Source: Ophiothrix spiculata (taxonomy: Eukaryota > Echinodermata > Ophiuroidea > Amphilepidida > Ophiotrichidae). From it: 64,000 bases of DNA. Positions 22,015-32,239 of the stretch are shown here, piece after piece (within the stretch, counting starts at the first letter, position 1; every line of letters starts with the position of its first letter). A model generated the notes under the pieces. That model was not told the origin of the DNA. It searched no databases and saw only the letters and a program-made list of their open reading frames with translations. The position numbers and the translations under genes were made by a program. The stretch lies in the NCBI GenBank assembly GCA_000969725.1, contig JXSR01S035658.1. The stretch is one strand, 5' to 3'.

Positions 22015-22834
22015 TAAAGGTAAAGTGATAACCATGGATTCTGAATCAATTTGAAACCCTAAATGAGTTAACTTCTTAGAAGGTGTAAGTAAGAACTGAT
22101 TTCTCCCAGTTTATTATAAAGCCAAGATCTTGCACTCTTCACTGAAACTATCAGCTCACTTTCAGAACCTGCCGCAAGCAGCATGTCATCTAGGAAACCC
22201 GAAATGTGGTGACCCTCTTGACGTAAAGCCGCATAAACAGGTTTCATAAGCTTTGTAAATTTGTGTGGTCCGCAAGATAAACCATTCGGTAGGGCAAAAC
22301 TCCCAAACCTTTCCATTACAAATAAACAGTAGATACTTGCAAAAATTCTCATGAATTGGTACACTACAGTAAGCGTCTTTTAAGTCTATAGATGCTAAAT
22401 AACAACCCTGTGATATCATCTTGGTTGCCAAATCAAACGTTTCCATTTTAAAATGAAAATATTCAACTTGTTGCTTAAACTTTTTCCAATTCAGAATCAT
22501 GCATTCTGAATTTTCCATTTTTCTTTGGTCTCAGAAAGATACTAGAAATATATTCTCCGTTTTCATGTTCAACTTTTTCAATGACATGCTTCTGCAACAG
22601 TTCTTGAATTTCATGTTTAACAATATCAGATTGTTTGTCATTAAACACTGATATGGGGTGATTGACTTGGCCCTCCGGCTTTGCTTATCATTTGTAAATT
22701 CAATTGTGGTCCCACTTACAGTCTGCAAAATTTCACTATCTGAAGTTATTTGCTTCCATTTGTGCATGCAATATTTAATTCTCCCTGCCTTAAAGGGGGT
22801 TGATTCAGAATTCATAGCATCAATGCTAGTATTA

Positions 22835-23138
22835 GGCACGGTTCACAATTCATTACAGAATGTCTTCCGACGTACGGAAGGGCTTAACGCAAGAGCCATG
22901 ACGAAATGCATTTTGATTCAAGATGCAAAAATATTAGGAAAAATGCATAACTACCTTCTTTGAAGTGGTCTTTATAATAATAGAGGCCCTTGCGCAATTT
23001 GTTTGCATCATTAAATACACTATAATACATCTATCTTTGAATCATGACTCAATATTTTTCTGCATCATGATGCAAGACAATTGCGTCAAGCCCTTTCGAA
23101 TGACTCAAAAGCTTTCGTCATGAATTGGGAACTGTGCC
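22835..23138. mobile_element. PIF/Harbinger-like MITE inside the DIRS fossil
   Basis: TTA lies on both sides (22832-22834 and 23139-23141). The ends are GGCACGGTTCACAATTCAT and its near complement, with long arms that also share AAGGGCTTAACGCAA. 304 bp, between the Gag-like and RT parts. Confidence 0.72.
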
Positions 23139-24015
23139 TTACATCTTACCTCACCTCTTACGGAAGGTGGAGCTGTCTTACTGCTTGCTCTGCCCCGAGG
23201 TTGACTCATGTGACCTCTACGACGCATAGGTCCCGCACTTGACAGGAATCTAGGGTAGTACTGACCTCGACGAGGGCGCCCCATGTCACCTGCCACTTTG
23301 TGAGTGGTGCCAATGTCTTTTATTCTCTTCTCTTATTTGGCCTTTCTGCCATAAAGCCACTGATTACGCTCAACCTTCGAGTTGAAAAGGTTACCACATC
23401 TCCAAGCCACATCTGGCTTCTGTAACTCCTGTCTCTGCAAACAAAGGTTGTGATAAGCATGCCCCAAAAGGGCTAAACCTGTAGTGCCCATACGAGCTAC
23501 GAGCGAGTTCTTTCACATCAGCAAGCTTACTAGCCTGCTCAGTACCAGTACCGGTTTGTTTTTGTAACAAGCTCATTAGACTTGTGAAACAACAAGCCGA
23601 TTTCGCCATGGCTGTTTGTACTACCTGCAGTCTCTTATCAAAGTTTTTTGTAGAGGGTTGCAGCAAGTTCCAAAGGATGTCTTCAACATCCACTGGTGTT
23701 AAATTTACACAATGCTCTGGACGTACTATATGTTCGCCACCTTCTGTTTAAACAGCTCCGGCAACATGCTTTCGCAAACATAGCGTTTAAACCTGTTGCT
23801 AACTTATCATTGACCTAGGGTCCAGTCTTTTCCGTTTTTGCCACATATTCAGCGAGAATATCGCCAAATCCAAAGTCATCATCGTGACTTTCAGAAGCTG
23901 TTTTTGGTTCTTCCAAGTCATGTTTGTTGTTATCATTTTCGTCCGAAATCAATGGCGAATCAAGGTCGTGATCAAGCCATTCTTGATCCCCGTCAAAATA
24001 GTTGTAATTGGGACT

Positions 24016-24219
24016 ATAGACCATATCAAGTATCGATAATTGACATACTCCTGCCGTTGATGGGGTAAATCCACACAACCGGACGGGGAATCGGAACTCA
24101 GAATGAGGCCAAGTATGATAAATACACTACTTGCTCTCGCTCTGAGTTCCGTTCCCGTCCGGTTCTCTGGATTTACCCCATCAACGGTGGGATTATGTCA
24201 ATTATCGATATGGTCTATT
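24016..24219. repeat. Foldback of ~80-bp arms inside the DIRS fossil
   Basis: 24016-24102 and 24141-24219 are near complements (ATCGATAATTGACAT; GATGGGGTAAATCC; CCGGACGGGAA). Both arms are the same Gag-like coding stretch in opposite directions, with about 40 bp between them. Confidence 0.8.
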
Positions 24220-26123
24220 GTTGCATGTTTTCCTGCAGTTGCAGTAGGTTCTTTGCACTACCAATGCCTAGAGCAGGCCAAAGATGCAGACTCAGTAAAG
24301 GAAATGTTGATGAGATAATGACAATTTCAGATAGACTGAAAGAGGAATTGCATTGATGAGTTGCTAATGTTAAATGTCAGTATAAACCCATTCTGGACAA
24401 AATACCAGAAGTAACCTTGACATCCAATGCATCTTTAGAAAGCTGGGGTTGTATATGCATGTATAAAAGAGTCGGAGGTCGCTGGAATGAAGATGAGCAA
24501 ACAAATTACATAAATTATCTTGGGTCCTTTAATTTGTTTTTAAAATCTTTCAAAAACTACATTGAAGGAAAAACAGTAGGATTATGGTTAGATAACACCA
24601 CAGCCATTTCATATATAAATAATATTGGAGGAAAAAGGCCTAACCTAGATAGATTAGCCCATATAATTTGGGATTGGTGTCTAAAGGAAAATATATGGAT
24701 AGTTGCCAAACATATCCCAGGAGCTCAAAACTCCGCTGCGGATTTTGAGAATCTACATTTTAATGATATAGGAGTGAATGGTCGCTGGATTCATTAGTAT
24801 TTCAGCAAATAACCAGCAGCCTGGGCACCCCAAATATAGATTTATTTGCATCTCGCTTGAATACAAAGTGTACAAGATATGTGGCGTAGAAAGAAGATCC
24901 ACAGGCAGAGTTTGTTGATGCTTTTTCAAGGTCTTGGACAAGCTTTAATGCTTATGCTTTTCCTCTTTCAGCTTGATTGCGAAGGTAGTACAGAGGATAA
25001 GACAAGAAGATGTAAAGATGATTGTAGTGGTACCGCTGCGGATAATGCAGCCTTGGTGTACAGTTTTTCTAGAACTTTTGATACAGAACCCCATTCTTCT
25101 GCCTCAAAAAGACTTACATTGCTGACTCTAGAACATAAAAAAGATCAGCTTCACCCTCTATAGAAAAAGTTAAGGTTCGTAGCAGGACTGTTATAAGGGA
25201 CGCTTCCCAGATTCTCCTCAGTTTATGGAAACAAGGAACTGACAAACAATACTCAATCTACATTAGACAATAGCACTCATTTTCTGTAGAGGCTGTCATT
25301 GAATTCTTATCTGTCTTGTTTTATGATAAACAATTGAGTTACAGTGCCATTAACACGGCTAGAAGTGCATTGTCACAATTCATTGTATGGAAAGGCCAAT
25401 ACACAATTGGATCACATCCCCCTGGGGTCATTCGATTTTTAAAAGGGGTCTATAATCTACGACCACCAGTACCCAGGTATACGGATACATGGGGCATTTT
25501 AGTACTAAAGTTGTTGCACTCGCTATCGCCAGTCAAAGCTTCATCTCTCAAGTTTTTGACATTGAAATTAGTTACCTTAATAGGTTTGCTTGTAGCTGCT
25601 AGAGCACACAGACCCTGGATTGTATACCATATATTTGTCTCAGGTTTAAATTTGAAGAAAATGACCCAACAACAACAAACAACAACAAGAGGGCATTTAG
25701 ATGCGCTATTCACGTGAGTATCATAGCACTTACAATATAGGATAACATAATAAAACAAAGTAAAATATACAAAACATAATTAGAACATAATTAGAATTGA
25801 CCCAAGTCAAAGTCGAGGGTAACTTTTCAAGTGGGCATAGCTGACCTATTACGGGCTTACCCAGTAAACCGGAGGCTATGTGTTTGTATGGCACTATTTG
25901 AGTATTTAGAGAGAACAAAAAACTTGAGACAACATGAATCTCAGCTTTTTATAAGTTACATGAGACCTCACAAGAAGGTCAGCGCTGCCACAATTGGTCA
26001 TTGGATTAAAACAACTATGGCTAAAGCAGGTCTTGATACTAGTGTATACAAACCACATAGTTTGAGGGCAGCTACCACATCAGGGGCAATGAAGGCAGGT
26101 GTTCCTTTACAGCAGATACTGAA

Positions 26124-26250
26124 TAGACTCACCAGGTATACACTGTATGCAGCGCCCCAAGAAGGAGCATTCGCACAGGGGACCAACGGCTTAACGTGAC
26201 TATCCAAACCACGGAGCAATTAGAGTAAAGTTTCTTGCCCAAGGAAACAC
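26124..26250 (-). repeat. SINE copy inserted in the DIRS recombinase
   Basis: AGACTCACCAGGTATACACT through TTTCTTGCCCAAGGAAAC is the 5'-truncated SINE of 10.9 kb. Recombinase-like coding is recognisable on both sides of it, so the SINE arrived after the DIRS element. Confidence 0.7.
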
Positions 26251-26329
26251 AGTAGGTTGGAGTAATTCTGGTACATTTGGCAAATATTACCACAAGGAAA
26301 TCAATCAAAAAGTGTCAATGGGGTGAGAG

Positions 26330-27700
26330 TATTTTGAATCAACACAGTAAATAAGTGTATTGGCATTAACATTTTTGCTGTAGAAGAATGGACAACGTTA
26401 CTTTGTTCATGCGTTGGAAAGCAATGGTTACGATATGCTTCGAAATTGTTTGTGAAAATGCTAAACCCCAAAGATCAGTTTTACTGGGAAGGAAGCATTG
26501 AAAAATATTTTGGATGGAAATTTCAATTATCCAAAGTTGTTTTACTTAAAACATGGACTTCTGGTGTAGGCTGGAATGTGAAGGACTTAACTAGCAGAGT
26601 TAATATTGGTACTGTAAAACAAGAAATATTTGCTAGCAATTTAATTTCGCTTATACCCCAAAATCGCTAATATTAATGATTTCAATGGCATACTGATGCA
26701 ATTAGTGAAATTTAAGTGCCGCCAAAAACCCCAGATTCTGAAATTCGCAAAATTTTCTTTCCGCAAATATTTCTTGTTTTACAGCCCGGTTTTACAGTAA
26801 ATATCCACATGTAATAATGGCAGACATGTATGTGTATTGAAGCGAGGAAGGAAGATACAGTGCATTAAAGTGTAATTGGATTGAACATACATTATGATGT
26901 CTAAATTTGCAACCTAGATTGTTTTTAGTGGTTCTGTGGATTATTGGAAGTGGATGTACTTTCTAATGGACCAGTTCCAGTTGCTTTAAAGTCCCATATT
27001 TGACCCGTGTGACCTCGGGTCACCCCGAAAAGCACTATTTTTATTTGGGGTCATCAGCTGCTTCATATGGTCAAATCACAAGATCGTACAACTAAAACCT
27101 GATGAGTTGAAAACTTTTTTGTGAAATCACGTTTTTGACCCCTGTGACCCCTGTGTGACAGAAGAAAGAAAGAAAGAAGAAACACAAGCAAGACAAGACA
27201 CTGCCGCCGCAAGCGGCAGTGTAATGAGACTTACCCAGTAAGTTGAAGTTTGGTTGTGATACTATACTTCTCCTCTGGTGGTTGATATTAGGAATTACAT
27301 CCACACCCATCACCCATGTACAGAAAATCAGTGATGTAGCTCAATGGTGGGTGCCGGATATTAGCAACCGGCACTGAGGTAAAATAGCCGACAAGCTGCT
27401 GAATTTTAGATATACAGTACAAACCGGCACAAATTTGTTAAAATGACTCCTTTTTATGAGTGTTGCGCACTATTTTGCAGATTTGTTAGGAGGAAGATGA
27501 AGAAATTGATAAAATTTGTGACTATTTAGCCGGCACTCACCTTCAGCTAGCTACAACCCTGCAGACAATTGGGGAGAAAATTGCTGTTATAAATGATATC
27601 AACTGCATGTCATACGCTGACAACACGCAACCAACTTTACGTCTCTATGATTCCATCAAATAGAGATGAATGCATTTCAAAAATGTAGAAATGCCTTAGT
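26330..27700. other. Intergenic with one stable hairpin
   Basis: No gene recognised. It contains an (AAAG)n-like run followed by a perfect hairpin CACTGCCGC-CGCAA-GCGGCAGTG (27199-27221), probably the end of an unassigned dispersed repeat. Confidence 0.4.
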
Positions 27701-27710
27701 GATGTGAAGA

Positions 27711-28102
27711 ATACGCCGGGACAGTTGTGACGTCATAATTTATGCACATCACCCAACACGTGCGTTTTGGACCCAAACAAACGGTGTGACCATATTTGCC
27801 ACACGTTAAGTCTATGGGGAAAAAAGTCTAGACTCCGATTTTATACCATAACTTTCGTCTAAAACAAAAATAAGGGAAAACATGCCGGCCTATTATGCTG
27901 AAGGTTGTGATTACAAGCCAGGACGGGACCCCTGCCGTTATTTTTGTCTTCCAACCGAGAAAAATCAGTCTGAATTGTATGTTACATGTGCCTATTGTGT
28001 TCATACGTATGGTTAGTGGACACGATCATTTGTTTGGGTCCAAAACGCATGTGTTGGGCGATTTACATAAATTATGACGTCACTACTATCCCGGCATATT
28101 GG
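27711..28102. mobile_element. TIR DNA transposon remnant with THAP-like mini-ORF
   Basis: Inverted ends of about 75 bp share GACGTCATAATTTATG and GCGTTTTGGACCCAAACAA. Between them, on the + strand, a 43-codon ORF (27882-28013) starts MPAYYAEGC and continues with YFCLPTEK. This resembles the start of a THAP zinc finger, a domain used by P- and Kolobok-type transposases; the THAP call is tentative. No clear target duplication. Confidence 0.65.
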
Positions 28103-28650
28103 ACAGTTGAGAATTAACTTAAGCTTAACGACAGCAAGACGGAAATTATTCATGTTAAGTCAAAAAATGTCAAATCTGTCCCACTTAACAGCATTCGTGT
28201 GGGGGATACGTCGGTTGAACCATCATCGACTGCTCGCAATCTTGGTGTGACAATTGATGACGAGTTAGACATGACTAAGCATGTTAACATGATTTGCCGT
28301 AATGCTACTTATGCTATACGATGCATTGGTAATATCAGACACTACCTTGACCAGGACATGATGGAGAAACTTGTTCATGCTTATGTTACTTCGAGGTTAG
28401 ATCACTGCAACTCTCTCCTCTATGGACTTCCAGATCATGAGATAATGAAATTACAAAGAGTGCTAAACACTGCTGCGCGACTGGTTACGCGATCCAAGAA
28501 ACATGACAGCATCTCTGCAATCTTACGTGATCTTCATTGGCTTCCAATAAGGAAGAGATTAACTTTTAAGATTTGCTTACTCACATACAAATCGTTGCAC
28601 GGACTTGGTCCAGCTTATATTTCTGATCTTATCACGCAGTGTAAAGGCAG
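28100..28650 (+). mobile_element. LINE reverse-transcriptase 3' fragment (CR1/L2/jockey group)
   Basis: The open frame from about 28110 contains KTEIIHVKSK, ARNLGVTIDDEL, HAYVTSRLDHCNSLLYGLP, LQRVLNTAARL and LHWLPIRKRLTFKI. These are the consecutive C-terminal RT-domain motifs of CR1/L2-like non-LTR retrotransposons. The catalytic core and endonuclease are missing, so this is a dead 5'-truncated copy. Homology fades after SDLIT; the following codons up to the stop at 28717 are not LINE-like. It abuts the TIR remnant directly. Confidence 0.88.
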
Positions 28651-28719
28651 CTTCTTGTCATTTTGTAACTATTTACTGGTAATTAGTTTATTAAATTCAC
28701 AAGTTATGATTTATTGATA

Positions 28720-29438
28720 TGATCACCCAAAGGTTCTGAATAAATTCATGATTTGACAACATTGTGTACTTTCGTTTGTAAATTATGGAATGGTTGTTCC
28801 TCAGCTATGTTGTTCCTGTTCCTGTTCCTGTTCCTATCCAAACTGTGATCCAAGCCTTGAATCAAAATTGTTCCCCAGCTATACGAAGGGTCACAGATTC
28901 AATTGGCATATAAATTTCTTCCCTTCCACAAGTTTCTCACATGACATGTTGCATCAAATGTGTCAGTCATGCAAATTTGGAGATCAGGCAATAAACTTCT
29001 GAACCAAAACTTCATTTTCACAAGCAGGCATCATTTAAAAGCTTATAAATTCCCTTTCAAATAACACAAACATCTGAATTTACATGACAGTAGACAACTT
29101 GTACCTATTGATGTAAAGGGTCACACAACTTTCGGCTTTTTATTTTTAATTTGGGTGACCTATATACCTACAGTTCTGCCTTTCCCCCCAGTTTAGGCCG
29201 TGGCAGAGAGACACTTCCCCCACATCATTATCAAATTGTAGGCCTGAAGTGCCCTTCTGAATATGAAAATTTTTTGAATTTTGAGTACCCGATTCTCATC
29301 TTGTAAAATTTCTTGTTTCATCATTCTGTGGTGTTAAAATCATTCAAATGATTCATCCAGATGTCTAAACTAGAAAGGGGAGCTTTGGCTCAGGGCTGGA
29401 AGAACCTTTGACCTATGGACTTTGACCAAGGTTACCAC
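28720..29438. other. Intergenic, no gene seen
   Basis: Only a short TGTTCC repeat near 28807-28835 was noted. Confidence 0.5.
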
Positions 29439-29439
29439 A

Positions 29440-31291
29440 AATATCTTCAGTATAATGCAAGTACAATAAATCTTGCACCTTCCTATGGTTAGATACCGAT
29501 TTTAATTATGCCTATTTTTTAACCCATGCACGTAGTGCTGGGTTTATAAGAGTCATGATCTATCTATCGGTCGGTCGTCCAACAATCGTAAATATGCTTC
29601 TTTTTGAATATGCTTTGATGGATTTTTGTGAAACTTACACAGGATGATCCTTAGTTAGAGGGGGAGGGGTGATCACGATTTCTCGACTCAAGGTCAGACG
29701 AGGGCGTTTTCCAAAATTCTTTAAAACGCTTCTTATGGTGCATTCATAGTCCAACGATTTCATCGCACGACGTCTGTCGATACGCAGTCTTTAAACGCGC
29801 TACGCATATTGCGCTATAACTTTTGAAGACTGCGTATCGGGCGATGTTGCAGTGATGAAATCGCTGGACTATGAACGCACCATTAGTCTACAGATTCCGA
29901 CCGATTTAAACAAAACTTGGATGGGGGCATCCTTTGGTGTCTTGCTTGTGTTTCTTCTTTCTTCGGGGCGAGGGCCTTGCCATGATAGAGAGTTTGCGAT
30001 TACCACGTTTCACGGGACGGGTTACACAAACGTGAGCATTTTTAACTCACGTTCATCGTAACGGTTCACGCCAACGCGCAATAGCATATATTGCCATGTA
30101 TATTTCATTATGTCGCCCTCTTAGCAAAGAGTTTTTTTATTAATACAACGATTGCCTATTGTGAATGTTTCATGATGTCGCCCTCGTCTCGTATTTGTCA
30201 TAGCTGCAAATGATCCATAGCTATATCTGATCGAGGGCGTAAATTCTTAAGCTAAAGAAATCATTTGCAAGCTTATGATATTATGAATGGTTGGCTAGTT
30301 TTCAATAGAACTCACGTACGTATTGAACAAAAAGCCACGTAAAAAGGCCCACTTCAAACGGTTATTTCAACATATGTTGCTGCTATTCACGTATTATTGA
30401 TCGTTCACGTTCAGGGGATTGGCTTTCGCAAGCAGATGTGTAGAACTTAAAACTTTGACATAGAAGTCAATGCAAAATCAGAAAATCCCTACTTACGGGC
30501 GTGTAAGTGCGAAGTTTGCAACCCGTAATCTTTACAACCAAACGCAATAAAACTTAGATAAGTGCTGGATATGTATGTCTGTACATTATTCTTGCATGTG
30601 TTTATCTGATTTTGATATAGCTTTTATTTAAAACAATAGGGGCCATCGATTAAGTGATTAGTATTCACGTAACAGTGTACGTGAAATTCTGCAATATACG
30701 GTGTGCTGTACTGTTCAAGCAGGTAATGGTTGGCTGAATTTCAATAGAACTCACGTTCGCGTTCACGTTCTTGATGATCGCAAACTCTCCGATATTAATA
30801 TATGGCCTGAACCAACGGGTCCACTAGGCCCACCCTCTGTGTTACCAAGTTGACATCCATATCCACCCGGTGGTCATATGGCTGGAAACCACAGCTCCTC
30901 ACATGGAGACTTGGAAACGAGCCCGTTAGGAATGGAGCCCGGGTCTGTGTGGTATCGGGTGGTTCTGGCCGTATCCCTGTCATGTGACAGGGGTCCGGGC
31001 ATGCCACCCTGGCTGGCAGTCAGTCAGTCAGGGGGCACTCCTATGGGGTGTTGACAATTTTGCAACTCAAGGTCATCCAGGGTCAAAGGAGGTCATTTTC
31101 TCAAAAATCCTTTATAAAGCTTCTAAGGGGGATTCCTTTGGAGTGTTCAGGAATTTTTAATTGAAGTCATCCAGGTCAAGAAAAAGGTCAAATTATTAAA
31201 AACTTAATTAAAAAACAGTATCTAACCATAGAATGGTGCTAGATTTATTGAAATTGCATAGATAGATTGATAATAATATACTGAAGAGATT
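29440..31291. mobile_element. Large inverted-repeat element with nested insertions
   Basis: Outer arms 29440-29505 and 31207-31291 share ATCTTCAGTATA, AATAAATCTTGCACC and CTATGGTTAGATAC in inverted order. Inside are a TTA-flanked MITE (29736-29882) and a second inverted pair (GAGAGTTTGCGAT near 29987; complement near 30778). A GC-rich stretch of unknown origin (30800-31040) lies next to the right arm. No transposase was recognised. Confidence 0.55.
29736..29882. mobile_element. 147-bp foldback MITE, TTA target duplication
   Basis: TTA lies on both sides (29733-29735 and 29883-29885). The ends TGGTGCATTCATAGTCCAAC and its near complement extend into arms of about 60 bp with GATACGCAGTCTT. PIF/Harbinger-like by duplication size. 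Confidence 0.78.
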
Positions 31292-31390
31292 GATGGTACC
31301 CTTGATCACTATTTGCAGCTATTAAAGTTCCAATATAAGGCAAAAAAAGAAACAAGTCCGTTTCCTGTAGCAGGTCTGAAACTTGCAATG

Positions 31391-31712
31391 CAGAATGCAT
31401 TTTTTTTGGGTTTGTTTTTACAATACGCAGATTTTGGGTTTCCCAACCGGAAATCAAATGAGCCCGAAATTTAATCCCACAATGCACTGATAAAGCATAA
31501 TGATGTACCCAAATAGGCGTGAAAATGAGTGTGTACTACCATCCATCCCAAACAACAATTCAAATTACCCGCCGTCATGTATATGGATTGCAGGAGCTAA
31601 TGTCATGGCTTATTAGTTTTACAGGCAAAACTGTGTTTGGGCTAAAATTTCGGTACAGATTGACTTCCTGTTGGAAACCCTAAATCCACGTATTCTTGAA
31701 CAAACAATGCAC
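31391..31712. repeat. Inverted repeat, ~80-bp diverged arms
   Basis: GCAGATTTTGGGTTTCCCAA on the left matches the complement of 31630-31712 (TTGGAAACCCTAAATCCACG). Probably an old foldback element. Confidence 0.5.
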
Positions 31713-31949
31713 ATTGTGTTTTTGCCAGCTGATTGCTCAGTGTCAGTTTTTCTCAATTCATACGCTGAATCTGGGACCATAAAACCTGGTCCAAGGTTGA
31801 ATATTGGCAAACTTATAGTCTAGTTCAGAAGTCAAATGGGATCTGAACTGAAGTTCGTTTGTTTTCATGGAGTAGTCCGATGATATCAGTAAGCTTTTTT
31901 ATCAGAATATTTCTTTCCCCACTATCAGTATTTGTCATTTTTGTCAAAT

Positions 31950-32010
31950 TTCTATTTTTAATACATTAAATTTCTATTTTTAATACAAATGTATTAAAAA
32001 TAGAAATTTG
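31950..32010. repeat. Small tandem plus inverted repeat
   Basis: AATTTCTATTTTTAATACA occurs twice in tandem and then once inverted, giving a strong hairpin. Confidence 0.7.
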
Positions 32011-32239
32011 AGAAATGAGTATAAGAGAAAAAAGTTACGCGTTATTTAGACCGTTAAAGAAAGGAATGCGTGCGGGTCACGTGAAACAGACTTATTTCTT
32101 TTTTGGCTTTACCAAACTGAAAACATTGTTTATGTATGTGGTAGAGTACCTCCAACATTTTTATTTGTTGTTTTGTCACATGACCATTGATACAAATTTT
32201 GTCAGCCATTGGACATATGTTCAAACTAAAAAATAAATG

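Larger units (their letters stand above)
21400..26310. mobile_element. DIRS-like tyrosine-recombinase retrotransposon, broken fossil
   Basis: Recognisable parts are Gag-like pieces (+ strand about 21408-21860; - strand about 23145-24080), a DIRS-type reverse transcriptase (- strand about 22018-22835), RNase H (+ strand about 24417-24800) and a tyrosine recombinase (+ strand about 25316-26300). RT support: SIDLKDAY and the FLDDM catalytic block. RNase H support: LWLDNTTAISYIN. Recombinase support: PHSLRAATTSGAMKAGV. Parts lie on both strands, so the locus has been rearranged, with a foldback at 24016-24219. It is broken in at least six places and carries two MITEs and a SINE, so it is old. No terminal repeats were recognised, so the limits are approximate. 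Confidence 0.82.

Noticed and set aside
29170-29230. Further C/G-ended MITE
   Set aside because: A short C-run without a matching end or target duplication.
30795-31007. A 70-residue Pro-rich ORF as a gene
   Set aside because: It sits in the GC-rich stretch within the nested inverted repeats; no family pattern or splice support.
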